A DNA stretch of 64,000 nt from Fluviicola sp. (GCA_017983675.1 JAGOAZ010000008.1:1-64000); one strand, 5' to 3'. Shown: positions 1-7,686, counted from the first letter of the stretch. Numbers and translations: made by a program. The notes: generated from the letters alone by a model not told the origin.

Positions 1-3
1 ACC

Positions 4-133
4 GCTGTCAAGCGCCAACCCTCCCAATCCTACTTCGAAAGAACGGAAAATTTGAAAGAAAATATGTTTAACTTCGAAATTATAATTTATTTAAAGAGTC
101 GGGCCGAACGCCTGGCAGCAAACCGTTGTGTGC
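4..133 (+). repeat. attC-like recombination site A
   Basis: The left arm (4-14) pairs imperfectly with the right arm (109-119); the first 11 positions match apart from one G-T wobble and one mismatch. The right half ends in the core GTTGTGTGC at 125-133. The right half aligns with those at 1235-1268, 2777-2810, 3501-3533, 5634-5665 and 7609-7648 around a shared pattern like GCCTAGCTGCnAACCGTTA. The layout (inverse core, imperfect stem, long loop, core) is that of an integron attC site, but the core does not fit the classical GTTRRRY rule. The integron interpretation is an inference. Confidence 0.6.
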
Positions 134-187
134 TATACTAATGCAAATCGAGAAATAATATATTAAAACAATAAATATGATAAAAGA

Positions 188-589
188 ATGAGTTTAATTC
201 AAATAGATAAACAAAAACTTATTGACTCTGGATTTACTGAATCGGGTGTTAAAAGGTACGAAAATACAGTTTCTGAATATTCTAATGTATTGTTTGAAAA
301 ATCAAAGAAATTTGGCGAAGCAAGAAAATCAAATGATTCACCAGTAGAAATAAATTACGAAAATGTACAAACGGCAGTTAAAGTAATTTCTGCAAGTTTT
401 GGAGATGATGTAATACCAAAATGGAAATTATGGTTACAAGCATTTGAATATTTAATTACCGCAGCTTGTGGGTATTTAGCTTCTCAAGCAACTTCTAAAG
501 ATGCACCTAGTCACTATACAATATTTTTTGTCATAGCAGCAGTAATAGGTGTTGGATTATTTATTGTTCGCAAAACATCAAAAAACTAG
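188..589 (+). CDS. small membrane protein, first gene of cassette unit 1
   Basis: A 133-residue protein that I do not recognise. Residues 1-80 are hydrophilic and mostly helical. Two hydrophobic segments follow, at about 83-101 and 109-127, ending in a basic tail, so the C-terminus is probably a membrane hairpin. The start is the only ATG close to the cassette core at 125-133. The next gene begins 4 bases after its stop, so the two are probably co-transcribed and may work together in the membrane. No function can be assigned. Confidence 0.6.
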   Translation: MSLIQIDKQKLIDSGFTESGVKRYENTVSEYSNVLFEKSKKFGEARKSNDSPVEINYENVQTAVKVISASFGDDVIPKWKLWLQAFEYLITAACGYLASQATSKDAPSHYTIFFVIAAVIGVGLFIVRKTSKN

Positions 590-592
590 AAA

Positions 593-1111
593 ATGGAAAA
601 ATCAATTATATATACAGAATCTGCCTCAAAAAAAATTGAGAGCATATTAAATAACTTTAAACAAAGATTGGAAGAGGAAATTAAAGACTCTAAAAATTAC
701 CCAGGCGAGGAATCAATTGAAATTACTGCATCTGATATAGAAGAAATATATGAAAGAGTTATAATTCGTAATAAATGGTCGAAATCTCACGCCAGAATAA
801 AAATGATAAGACTTGTTTTGCCAATATATTTTTTGATGGGTATTGCATTGGTGTTTTATGGTTTTTTTAGAGATGAAATACAACAATTGATTTATAAAGA
901 CAAAAGCAGTTTAATGTATATTCTGATAGGGTTTATTATTAGTTTAACAACTGGAGCAATGTTTTATCTTTTAAAACAAAGAGAATCTGAAAATAAGAGA
1001 GATTTATTCCGCGAAAAATTAGATATAGAAAGAGAATTTTTTGAGAAAGAAATTTCAAAAATGAAAAATGAAAATATGATACATCGTATAGATAGTAAAT
1101 TAAAAAAATAG
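593..1111 (+). CDS. two-TM protein with charged coiled-coil ends
   Basis: A 172-residue protein of unknown function. The N-terminal 65 residues are charged and helical. Hydrophobic segments lie at about 74-92 and 105-125, followed by a lysine- and glutamate-rich C-terminal helix (about 130-172) that looks like a coiled coil. It follows the 188-589 gene by 3 bases, and the pair fills one cassette unit bounded by the core at 125 and the inverse core at 1132. An inner-membrane two-component cargo is plausible but is only an inference. Confidence 0.6.
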   Translation: MEKSIIYTESASKKIESILNNFKQRLEEEIKDSKNYPGEESIEITASDIEEIYERVIIRNKWSKSHARIKMIRLVLPIYFLMGIALVFYGFFRDEIQQLIYKDKSSLMYILIGFIISLTTGAMFYLLKQRESENKRDLFREKLDIEREFFEKEISKMKNENMIHRIDSKLKK

Positions 1112-1131
1112 CAAAAAAATAAAAAAGTACA

Positions 1132-1268
1132 GCACACAACAGCAGTTACAAGAGATTTGGGTTTTAGGCAAACTTTAAAGTTTGTTTTGTACTTGAAAAT
1201 TCTGTCATTAACCGAAAGTTAAGGCGTACTTTTTCCCAAATCTCGTGTAGCTGCGAAACGTTAGGGGT
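1132..1268 (+). repeat. attC-like recombination site B (best example)
   Basis: The inverse core at 1132-1140 (GCACACAAC) is the exact reverse complement of the core that opens this unit at 125-133. The left arm at 1142-1161 and right arm at 1235-1254 are complementary at 18 of 20 positions. The loop is about 73 bases and contains a small palindrome (AACTTTAAAGTT, 1171-1182). The next core, GTTAGGGGT, is at 1260-1268. The total length of about 137 bases is within the known range of attC sites. This architecture is read directly from the sequence; integrase-mediated mobility is inferred. Confidence 0.7.
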
Positions 1269-1321
1269 CATGATGAAGCCCGAAGTATAATTAACCGACA
1301 GACACAATTTGAATATACTTA

Positions 1322-2680
1322 GTGAGAAAAAAATACACATTAGAAATTATTAAAAGTGAGGCCTTAAAGTACTCTACTCGCTCCGAATTTAGAAAAAAAA
1401 GTTCTGGCGCTTATGACGCTGCTTTGAGAAATGGGGTAATGAATGATGTCTGTTCACATATGCATCGCCTTCAACGGATTACCTTTACTATTGAAGAAAT
1501 TGAAATTGAGGCTAGTAAATATAAAACAAGGTCTGAATTCTATAAAAAAAGTAATAGTGCATATCACGCAGCAGCACGACGTGGGATTTTAGATGACCTA
1601 TGTACTCATATGGAAAAACTGTCACATGATAAGTACACATTAACTGAATTACAACAGGTAGCATTAAAATACCAAACCCGTATTAGTTTTAGAAAGGCTG
1701 AATATGGAGCATATCAAGTTGCTTTAAAAAGGAATTTATTGGACGATATTTGCTCACACATGCACGCAGTAGGAAATCGAAAAAAAAGAGGCGTTTATAT
1801 TTTTGAATTCCCTGAAATAAAAACTGTTTATGTGGGATTATCTTACAATCTAGTGCATAGAAAATCTACTCATTTACTTAATTCTCATAATAAAAAATTG
1901 AAGGATTTATTTTCCCAAAATGTATCATATAATTATCTCACCGACAATCAATATTATGAAGCAGATTTCGCTGCTAAGATGGAAAGTGAAAAAATCCATC
2001 AATATTTTATAAATGGATGGCGAGTATTGAATATTGCTAAAGGCGGTGGACTTGGAGGAGGCGATGAAAAATATACAGAGGAGGAATTGACACAAGAAGC
2101 TTTGAAATATCAGAGTCGATCTGAATTCAAAGAACGAAATCCAAATTTATATGCGGCAGCACAAAGAAGACGTATTTTAAAGAAGGTTTGTATTCATATG
2201 ACTATAAAGAAAATTGAGCCATATGAGATTGAAACTTTAAAAATGATTGCGTTAAAATATAAAACACGAAATGAGTTCAGATTAAAAAAAGACGGTGCAT
2301 ATCAAGCAGCTATAAGACTTGGAGTAATTGACGACATCTGTTCGCATATGGAAAGACTAACACGTAAACCTTACACAATTGAAGAAATAAAAATAGAAGC
2401 ACTAAAATATACAACTCCTTCACAATTTCAATTAAAGAGTAATGGTGCTTATAATGCAGCACATCGACAAGGAATATTAGATTCTGTTTGTTCTCATATG
2501 GTTCGACTGCAACATAAAAAATATACTATTGAGGAAATAAGAAAAGTTGCTCTTGGTTATAATTCCAGAAATGAATTCCGAAAAGCTAGTCGAGGAGTTT
2601 ATGCCGCAGCAAGAAGTAATAATATTTTAGATGAAGTTTGTAAACACATGAGCAGACCAAAAAGAAACACGAACCCCTAA
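1322..2680 (+). CDS. GIY-YIG nuclease-like protein with seven ~45-residue repeats
   Basis: A 452-residue protein. Three copies of a repeat of about 48 residues (consensus YTxEEIxxxALKYxTRSEF, then GAYxAAxRxGILDDICSHM) precede a GIY-YIG-like domain at about residues 158-243, and four copies follow it. The nuclease domain shows GVY, YVG, an Arg after the YVG strand, a downstream Glu (ESEK) and an Asn (VLN), so the usual active-site set looks present. Similar repeats occur in phage homing-type proteins and probably bind DNA. It starts at GTG; no in-frame ATG lies nearby. Its TAA stop lies inside the inverse core ACCCCTAAC, the exact complement of the core at 1260. It is the sole gene of cassette unit 2. 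A mobile or defence nuclease is possible. Confidence 0.7.
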   Translation: MRKKYTLEIIKSEALKYSTRSEFRKKSSGAYDAALRNGVMNDVCSHMHRLQRITFTIEEIEIEASKYKTRSEFYKKSNSAYHAAARRGILDDLCTHMEKLSHDKYTLTELQQVALKYQTRISFRKAEYGAYQVALKRNLLDDICSHMHAVGNRKKRGVYIFEFPEIKTVYVGLSYNLVHRKSTHLLNSHNKKLKDLFSQNVSYNYLTDNQYYEADFAAKMESEKIHQYFINGWRVLNIAKGGGLGGGDEKYTEEELTQEALKYQSRSEFKERNPNLYAAAQRRRILKKVCIHMTIKKIEPYEIETLKMIALKYKTRNEFRLKKDGAYQAAIRLGVIDDICSHMERLTRKPYTIEEIKIEALKYTTPSQFQLKSNGAYNAAHRQGILDSVCSHMVRLQHKKYTIEEIRKVALGYNSRNEFRKASRGVYAAARSNNILDEVCKHMSRPKRNTNP

Positions 2681-2810
2681 CACACGTCAAGCAAAAAATC
2701 CGTAATTTCAGTTGCGGAAAACTAATAATTGAAAACAAAACGATCTTGGATCACAAATAATACTAATCTAAAAACCGGCTTCTTCGCCAGGCTCCTAACC
2801 TTTATACACC
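2673..2810 (+). repeat. attC-like site C (left half good, right half degenerate)
   Basis: The inverse core ACCCCTAAC (2673-2681) exactly complements GTTAGGGGT at 1260. The right half at 2777-2810 matches the right-half pattern of the other sites, but the core reads CTTTATAC rather than GTT. I could not find a convincing long stem between the halves. The left half contains a 31-base stretch (2677-2707) repeated perfectly at 4691-4721. Confidence 0.5.
2677..2707 (+). repeat. 31-bp perfect repeat, copy 1
   Basis: Thirty-one bases identical to 4691-4721. Both copies sit at the 3' edge of a cassette unit and begin with CTAACACACGTCAAGC. Here the copy starts within the stop codon of the GIY-YIG gene. 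It appears to be a left half-site shared by two recombination sites. Confidence 0.85.
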
Positions 2811-2904
2811 ATAAACCACCCCCGCTAAACGCACCCAGCAAGAAATATTTACTCAATCAAAAATAAATACTTACTTTTGGCGTTAGTAACGTAAATCAAT
2901 ATTA

Positions 2905-3186
2905 ATGATAAAGACTTTTGGCGATAACGAATCCGAAAAAATTTGGAATGGAATTCGGTCGAAAAAATTGCCAAACGAAATTCAGGATGTAGCGCGCAGA
3001 AAATTCAGGATGCTTAATAATGCACAAGATGTGAATGACTTAAGAATTCCACCTGCAAACAGACTGGAAAAATTGAAAGGTAACCTTGAAGATTATTATA
3101 GTATTCGAATAAATAATCAATGGAGAATCATCTTTCAATGGCTTAATAATGATTCATACGATGTTAAAATAGTTGATTACCATTAA
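2905..3186 (+). CDS. higB: HigB-type toxin (RelE/ParE superfamily)
   Basis: A 93-residue protein of the HigB/RelE family. These toxins cleave mRNA on the ribosome. Family features visible are the N-terminal strand with FGD and the helix pair with LNNAQDVNDL. The C-terminal strands carry LEKLKGNLEDYYSIRIN followed by QWRIIFQW, and the protein ends in VDYH. Its length is normal for the family. The antitoxin start lies 10 bases downstream, so this is the usual toxin-first higBA order. The pair fills one cassette unit. In integrons such modules are thought to stabilise arrays; that role here is inferred. Confidence 0.85.
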   Translation: MIKTFGDNESEKIWNGIRSKKLPNEIQDVARRKFRMLNNAQDVNDLRIPPANRLEKLKGNLEDYYSIRINNQWRIIFQWLNNDSYDVKIVDYH

Positions 3187-3196
3187 TAATGAAGAT

Positions 3197-3496
3197 ATGG
3201 AAAAGTTGCGCAATATACATCCTGGTGAAATTCTACTGGAGGAATTCTTAATTCCAATGGAAATTTCTGCTTATCGTCTAGCAAAGGCGACATTTCTTCC
3301 CCAAACACGCATATCTGAAATAATCAAAGGCAACAGACGAATAACCGCTGATACTGCGTTGCGTTTTGCTAAATTTTTCGGGACAAGCGCAAAGTTTTGG
3401 TTGGGTTTACAAGCTGATTATGATCTTGAAGAAGAGAAAAATCAAAAGGAGAAAGAATTAAATGACATAAAACCACTGGAAGGAAACGCTGCATAA
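3197..3496 (+). CDS. higA: HigA-type antitoxin (XRE helix-turn-helix)
   Basis: About 99 residues, starting at the ATG at 3197 (MEKLRNIHPGEILLEEF). A longer reading frame from TTG at 3173 would overlap the toxin and adds nothing recognisable. The HTH spans about residues 22-64, with the recognition region LPQTRISEIIKGNRRITAD. The VapI/HigA signature FFGTSAKFWLGLQADYDLE follows. It neutralises HigB and represses its own operon in known systems. It lies 10 bases downstream of higB. Confidence 0.88.
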   Translation: MEKLRNIHPGEILLEEFLIPMEISAYRLAKATFLPQTRISEIIKGNRRITADTALRFAKFFGTSAKFWLGLQADYDLEEEKNQKEKELNDIKPLEGNAA

Positions 3497-3500
3497 AAGA

Positions 3501-3533
3501 GGCTCCTTCGCGAGTTGTGAAAACGTTATTGCC
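3501..3533 (+). repeat. attC-like right half-site D
   Basis: Begins 4 bases after the higA stop. It aligns with site C's right half (GGCTCCTTCGCGAGTTGTG against GGCTTCTTCGCCAGGCTCC) and ends in the core GTTATTGCC (3525-3533). No left arm is visible before it, so this site is partial or very short. Confidence 0.45.
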
Positions 3534-3609
3534 AATGCTAAAAAACTGACAACTAAGAATAGAAACACGACTGAAAATAACATAAATTTATAGCATATAG
3601 AACTAAATA

Positions 3610-4593
3610 ATGGACAATCGCTTTACGGACATAATTCAACTAATAAAACAATCTCGGACTAATGCTGTAAAAGCCGTAAACGCTGAATTAATAAACCTCT
3701 ATTGGAATATCGGAGAACATATCAGCAAGAAAATTGAACAATCAGAATGGGGCGACTCTGTGGTGACAGAATTATCCAATTTCATACAGACGCAAGAACC
3801 AGAAATAAAAGGCTTCTCCGACAAAAATATTTGGAGAATGAAGCAGTTTTACGAGACTTATAAGGACTTTCCAAAACTCTCAACACTGTTGAGAGAAATT
3901 AGTTGGTCGCACAATTTGGCTATATTTTCAAGATGCAAGACTGTTGAAGAAAGGGAGTTTTATTTGAAACTGGCTAAAAAGGAAAACTATAGTTTCAGGG
4001 AACTTGAGCGACAAATTTCTGCTAGCCTTTTTGAGCGGACAATGATTGGAAACTCAATTCGCTCGACAGCGTTGAGAGAAACTAATCACGACCTTTCAAA
4101 CACCTTCAAAGACAGTTATGTATTTGAATTTTTAAACTTACCTGACTTACATAGTGAAAGCGATTTACAACGAGGACTTGTAAGACTAATGAAAAATTTC
4201 ATTCTTGAACTCGGTAAAGACTTTTTGTTCATAGGAGAAGAATATAAGTTGCAAGTTGGTAACAGCGACTTTTACATTGACTTGCTTTTTTACCACCGTG
4301 GTCTACAATGCTTAGTGGCATTTGAACTCAAAGCAGACAAATTCAAGCCCGACCACTTGGGACAGCTTAACTTTTACTTGGAAGCATTGGACAGAGACGT
4401 GAGAAAGGCAAACGAAAATCCGAGCATTGGAGTTTTGCTATGCAAGGATAAAGACAGTGAAGTTGTTGAATATGCTTTAAGTAGAAGTCTTTCACCAACA
4501 ATGGTTTCAGAATATAAAACACAATTACCAGACAAGAAACTTTTACAACAAAAACTACACGAACTATTTGAAAATGAAATAGATAATAAATAG
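3610..4593 (+). CDS. DUF1016 family PD-(D/E)XK nuclease (YhcG-like)
   Basis: A 327-residue protein of the DUF1016/YhcG family. The N-terminal helical domain (about 1-150) has the family signature INLYWNIGEHIS and later LREISWSHNLAIFSR. The C-terminal nuclease domain carries the strand SDFYIDLLFYHRGL, then VAFELKADKFKPDHLGQLNF, giving the D...ExK catalytic arrangement. The length is typical of the family. Members are linked to DNA processing and often ride on mobile elements. Here it is the single gene of a cassette unit starting at the core at 3525. The specific target is unknown. Confidence 0.85.
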   Translation: MDNRFTDIIQLIKQSRTNAVKAVNAELINLYWNIGEHISKKIEQSEWGDSVVTELSNFIQTQEPEIKGFSDKNIWRMKQFYETYKDFPKLSTLLREISWSHNLAIFSRCKTVEEREFYLKLAKKENYSFRELERQISASLFERTMIGNSIRSTALRETNHDLSNTFKDSYVFEFLNLPDLHSESDLQRGLVRLMKNFILELGKDFLFIGEEYKLQVGNSDFYIDLLFYHRGLQCLVAFELKADKFKPDHLGQLNFYLEALDRDVRKANENPSIGVLLCKDKDSEVVEYALSRSLSPTMVSEYKTQLPDKKLLQQKLHELFENEIDNK

Positions 4594-4604
4594 ATTCACT
4601 GCTG

Positions 4605-4625
4605 CTGACACGGTTTTTGTGTCAG
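4605..4625 (+). terminator. hairpin after the DUF1016 gene
   Basis: A perfect 7-bp stem (CTGACAC / GTGTCAG) around the loop GGTTTTT, 12 bases past the stop codon. It is not followed by a T run, so it may be part of a recombination site rather than a rho-independent terminator. Confidence 0.35.
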
Positions 4626-4690
4626 GCGGGGTGACGTGCAAACAAAAAAGAAATCAATTTCATTAAATAATATTTTAAAATGAAATGCAA

Positions 4691-4826
4691 CTAACACACG
4701 TCAAGCAAAAAATCCGTAATTATGGCAAAGAAAAACGGTTTTTTAAATAGAAAATAATAGTAACTTCGGAACAACGAATAATTTAAAGGGTCGGATAATT
4801 TACCTATTCGACATAACGTTTATGCC
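4691..4826 (+). repeat. attC-like site E, including 31-bp repeat copy 2
   Basis: Positions 4691-4721 are identical over 31 bases to 2677-2707. The central part (4737-4796) resembles the loops of the sites near 30-100 and 15640-15690, with elements such as AACTTCGGAACAACG. The right half (4803-4826) ends in the core GTTTATGCC at 4818-4826. The stem is weak. Confidence 0.5.
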
Positions 4827-4829
4827 AAT

Positions 4830-5510
4830 ATGAAGTGTACTCTTAAAATATATTGCTTAATGTTTATCCTAATGGGTTGTAGTGAAGATAAAAAAGTAAC
4901 TCCAACGCATAACAAGAATTCAACAAACGCTATCGAAGAAACAAAACCAACAAATTTTCCGATAGAAGTAATCATCAATAATTGTGAAAAAAGAAAATCA
5001 AATTACAATCTGGATTATGGATTTAACGATAAAACAAAACTTATTCAATCAGAATTTTTCAAAAAATATTTAGCAAAATACGCTATCAAGAACATTAACG
5101 ATTTTAAAATGGTGTATGATAAATATTCTCGCTACTACTTCTTTGATTTTGTTGAGTTCGACGAGTTTGTTTCATTTACAATTATTCACAACGATGAAGT
5201 TGGCTATGACAATTATTACCACTATACTTATGATAAAGAAAACGACAAAATTATTGATGTTGTCATGATCGCATCAGTTGGTGGCGATGGCGGTCATGGG
5301 CAAGATGAATTGCTTTTTTATTCGAATGCTTTGAAAGATTTATTGGTAAAAACAAAGTCCGAGTATGATGAGGATTTATTTGATAAAGGACACAAAAACT
5401 GTTATTCAAGATTATCAGATATTTATGAAATTAAATACAGATTTAGACAAGACAACACTGAAATAATAGAAGGAAAAACGGAAACTTTCACTGATACAAT
5501 TTGTAAGTAA
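4830..5510 (+). CDS. predicted lipoprotein, unknown function
   Basis: A 226-residue protein. The N-terminal signal ends in a lipobox-like LMGC at residues 15-18, followed by a low-complexity Lys/Thr/Asn linker to about residue 45. The rest is acidic and aromatic-rich and contains a glycine-rich loop (ASVGGDGGHGQDEL, about 149-162). No family is recognised. It probably sits on a membrane facing the periplasm or cell surface. The ATG lies 4 bases after the cassette core at 4818, so the gene has no room for its own promoter inside the cassette and probably relies on upstream transcription. Confidence 0.65.
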   Translation: MKCTLKIYCLMFILMGCSEDKKVTPTHNKNSTNAIEETKPTNFPIEVIINNCEKRKSNYNLDYGFNDKTKLIQSEFFKKYLAKYAIKNINDFKMVYDKYSRYYFFDFVEFDEFVSFTIIHNDEVGYDNYYHYTYDKENDKIIDVVMIASVGGDGGHGQDELLFYSNALKDLLVKTKSEYDEDLFDKGHKNCYSRLSDIYEIKYRFRQDNTEIIEGKTETFTDTICK

Positions 5511-5629
5511 CAATGAATGAAACAGGTATTAACCATATTAATATTGACAATTTGTTCCTTGACAACGGAGGGAAAATAATAAACTTCTTATAACACCAAC
5601 TAATCAAAAGCGCAAAAAGTACTAGATTT

Positions 5630-5665
5630 GTTAGGCATCATAGCCTAGTTGAAAACCGTTATACC
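5630..5665 (+). repeat. attC-like right half-site F with two cores
   Basis: Contains GTTAGGC (5630-5636), which does fit the classical GTTRRRY core. A short inverted partner (GCCTAGT) and then a second core, GTTATACC (5658-5665), follow. The upstream 11 bases (5621-5631) are the exact reverse complement of 16486-16496, part of another site. It lies just before the 5674 gene. Confidence 0.5.
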
Positions 5666-5673
5666 TTATTTAC

Positions 5674-6258
5674 ATGATAAAGCAATCACATAATAGTATC
5701 TCAATTGTAATTACCGCATTGATAGTGCTCATCTTCAGTCAATGTAATTCAATAAAAAGAAGCTTCGATTCACCGCCTTCTCCCAATAGTATAAATGATG
5801 ATGAAAAATGCTATGATAATGGAAAATTAACGACAAGTCAACGCCTTCAAATTTTCCCTTTTAATCAGGCTGAAAGCATTCGTGTGGTTTCATTTAATTC
5901 AAAACTTGGAAAAGCACCAATTGAAAATGACACAATTGTTCACAGCCAGACAATTGAAAATATTCTTTTGACAACATCACAAATTGAGGGTTTAACAAAC
6001 ATACTTTTTAATTATAATTATTCCGATAAAACAACTTCATTCAATGAGTCTCAAGTTGGTTGTTATTTTCCTAGACATGCAATAATTTTTTTGAATAAAT
6101 CTGAAAAAGTAATTTCATTTATTGAAATTTGCCTTGAATGCAAGAAAACGGTCACAACATTACCTCCTGAAAACGTAGGGAAGTTTTGCGATGGAAAATA
6201 CGAATTGATTTATAATTTCTTTCAATCAATAGGAATAGAACATTACAAGGACGAATAA
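5674..6258 (+). CDS. predicted lipoprotein, unknown function
   Basis: A 194-residue protein. A hydrophobic stretch at about residues 8-23 ends in FSQC, a plausible lipobox for Bacteroidota. The mature part has a CYDNGK motif early on and a C-terminal cysteine set (ICLECKK, later FCDGK) that could form disulfides or bind a metal. No known family is recognised. It is the first gene after the core at 5658, and the gene at 6343 may share the same unit. Confidence 0.6.
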   Translation: MIKQSHNSISIVITALIVLIFSQCNSIKRSFDSPPSPNSINDDEKCYDNGKLTTSQRLQIFPFNQAESIRVVSFNSKLGKAPIENDTIVHSQTIENILLTTSQIEGLTNILFNYNYSDKTTSFNESQVGCYFPRHAIIFLNKSEKVISFIEICLECKKTVTTLPPENVGKFCDGKYELIYNFFQSIGIEHYKDE

Positions 6259-6342
6259 CATTGCAGTATTCAAATCTGACGGAAAAAAGCGGGTTCACTA
6301 CTAATTTGAACTTCGATTAAAGTAAAAACCAATAATTAAACC

Positions 6343-6939
6343 ATGAAACTATTATTTATTACGCTACTTTTCATGATTTTAGTTAGCTGTAGTCAAAACA
6401 ATAAGATTGCTGCAAAAGCTGAAAAAACTAAAATTGAAAATGGTCAAAAAGCCGAAAACGATTTATTTGTTACGGATTCAGCTATCAAAAGTGATTCTAT
6501 TTTCTTTGCAAGCAAACGAGAAAAAAACCGTGATTTTAAATTGGATTTTGCACTAGTTAGTAATACTGATTTAACCCTTGACTCGACAAATTCAATTGTT
6601 ATAAATAAATCTACTGTTCTTTCTATAATGCCGCACAGTAAAATATTAGAAAAATATCAAAGAAATTTAGGTGAAGACGGTTGGAACACAGTATTAGACG
6701 ACAATCTATATTACGAAAGCATTTTTATCGATTCCCTTAAAAAAAGAAAAATTCCACACACTTATTTTTTTAGAGATAAAAGATATCTTGTTTTCAAAAA
6801 AAATAACGGAACAAAAATAATATTAGACCAAAAGAAATTTTTAAACGCTTGGGGATACATTTTATTTAATGGAAAGGACATACCCACTTTTTGGAATGAA
6901 CTTGAAATCTCCCCTATTTTAACTAAAATTTATAACTAA
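6343..6939 (+). CDS. predicted lipoprotein, unknown function
   Basis: A 198-residue protein with a clear lipoprotein signal ending in LVSC at residues 13-16, then a polar linker rich in Lys and Glu. The mature domain ends in a hydrophobic and aromatic stretch (GTKIILDQKKFLNAWGYIL, then IPTFWNELEISP). No family is recognised. The stop codon lies in TATAACTAAC (6931-6940). This resembles an inverse core for the unit opened at 5658 (GTTATACC), suggesting the two lipoprotein genes travel together. Confidence 0.62.
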   Translation: MKLLFITLLFMILVSCSQNNKIAAKAEKTKIENGQKAENDLFVTDSAIKSDSIFFASKREKNRDFKLDFALVSNTDLTLDSTNSIVINKSTVLSIMPHSKILEKYQRNLGEDGWNTVLDDNLYYESIFIDSLKKRKIPHTYFFRDKRYLVFKKNNGTKIILDQKKFLNAWGYILFNGKDIPTFWNELEISPILTKIYN

Positions 6940-7084
6940 CCCATTGAATAACAGCGTAAACTTTGGACAAAACGATCAGGTGTCAGGTGGTTTGCAAAAA
7001 GCGATTGCTCCCTTTCGTCAAGCACAGCAACTGGACGAAAGATAGTTTTTTTCTTAGCAAAAGTCCAATAAATAGTGTATTATT

Positions 7085-7150
7085 GTTAGGAGCATTTAGG
7101 TGAAAGTGGTTTCAAACTGCACTAGAAATCGTTCCAAACCGTTAGTAGCA
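7085..7150 (+). repeat. attC-like right half-site with core at 7141
   Basis: GTTAGGAGCA at 7085-7094 parallels the first core of the site at 5630, and GTTAGTAGCA at 7141-7150 is the second. The sequence between is only loosely alignable with the other sites. Confidence 0.35.
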
Positions 7151-7179
7151 ATTGCAACTTAAAAAAACAAAATTAACAG

Positions 7180-7275
7180 ATGACAAAAATTCTTGCCGTT
7201 GTATGTTTGATCTCATTAGTTTCATGTACTGAACATAATGGTCGGGAATTGATAAGAAAAAATATGTGCAAATGA
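7180..7275 (+). pseudogene. truncated lipoprotein leader (31 residues)
   Basis: An ORF starting at ATG 7180 encodes a lipoprotein signal with lipobox LVSC at residues 16-19, then stops at TGA after 31 residues. The mature domain is missing. The downstream membrane-protein gene begins inside its end (ATG at 7272). It looks like the 5' end of a lipoprotein gene joined to an unrelated gene, either a cassette-junction remnant or a short leader. Confidence 0.45.
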
Positions 7276-7586
7276 AATCTGAAAAAATGACATTAATCGC
7301 AAAATTTTTAGCAATAAAAAAAACAGCCGATCTTTTCAAAATAATAATCGGTTATTTGATAATTATCTTTTTTGCTTTATTACCTCTTATCATTGCAATT
7401 GTTGGCGGTTATTTCGAGGGAATCATTAAAGGACATCCTGTAAATGAAGGTAATAGTGGGATAGTTTCATTTGGATGGTTGGCAATGTTAACTATTCCTG
7501 GAGGATTTGTTCTATTAATTTTATACACTAAATTGTATGCGAAAAACGTCATGCTGTTTATGAAAAATAGAAAAAAAGAGCATTGA
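7272..7586 (+). CDS. small two-TM membrane protein
   Basis: About 104 residues starting at ATG 7272; a GTG two codons upstream is possible. Transmembrane segments lie at about residues 23-45 and 69-87, with a Gly/Asn-rich loop between and a basic tail (KNRKKEH). No family is recognised. It overlaps the stop of the truncated lipoprotein leader by 4 bases. Confidence 0.55.
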   Translation: MKSEKMTLIAKFLAIKKTADLFKIIIGYLIIIFFALLPLIIAIVGGYFEGIIKGHPVNEGNSGIVSFGWLAMLTIPGGFVLLILYTKLYAKNVMLFMKNRKKEH

Positions 7587-7608
7587 AATTCGCTGTATGA
7601 CAAGTTCG

Positions 7609-7648
7609 GTAAGGGCCCCATCGCCTAGCTGCTAACTGTTAACCACAC
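7609..7648 (+). repeat. attC-like right half-site G
   Basis: TCGCCTAGCTGCTAACTGTT (7621-7640) is close to the consensus of the other right halves, leading into the core GTTAACCAC at 7638-7646. No matching left arm is obvious after the 7586 stop. Confidence 0.45.
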
Positions 7649-7686
7649 TATAAATTATCAGTGAGATTGACTAAAAATAAAATGAG

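Noticed and set aside
4605..4625. Definite rho-independent terminator after the DUF1016 gene
   Set aside because: The stem is good but no T run follows; it is listed only at low confidence because it may belong to the recombination site.
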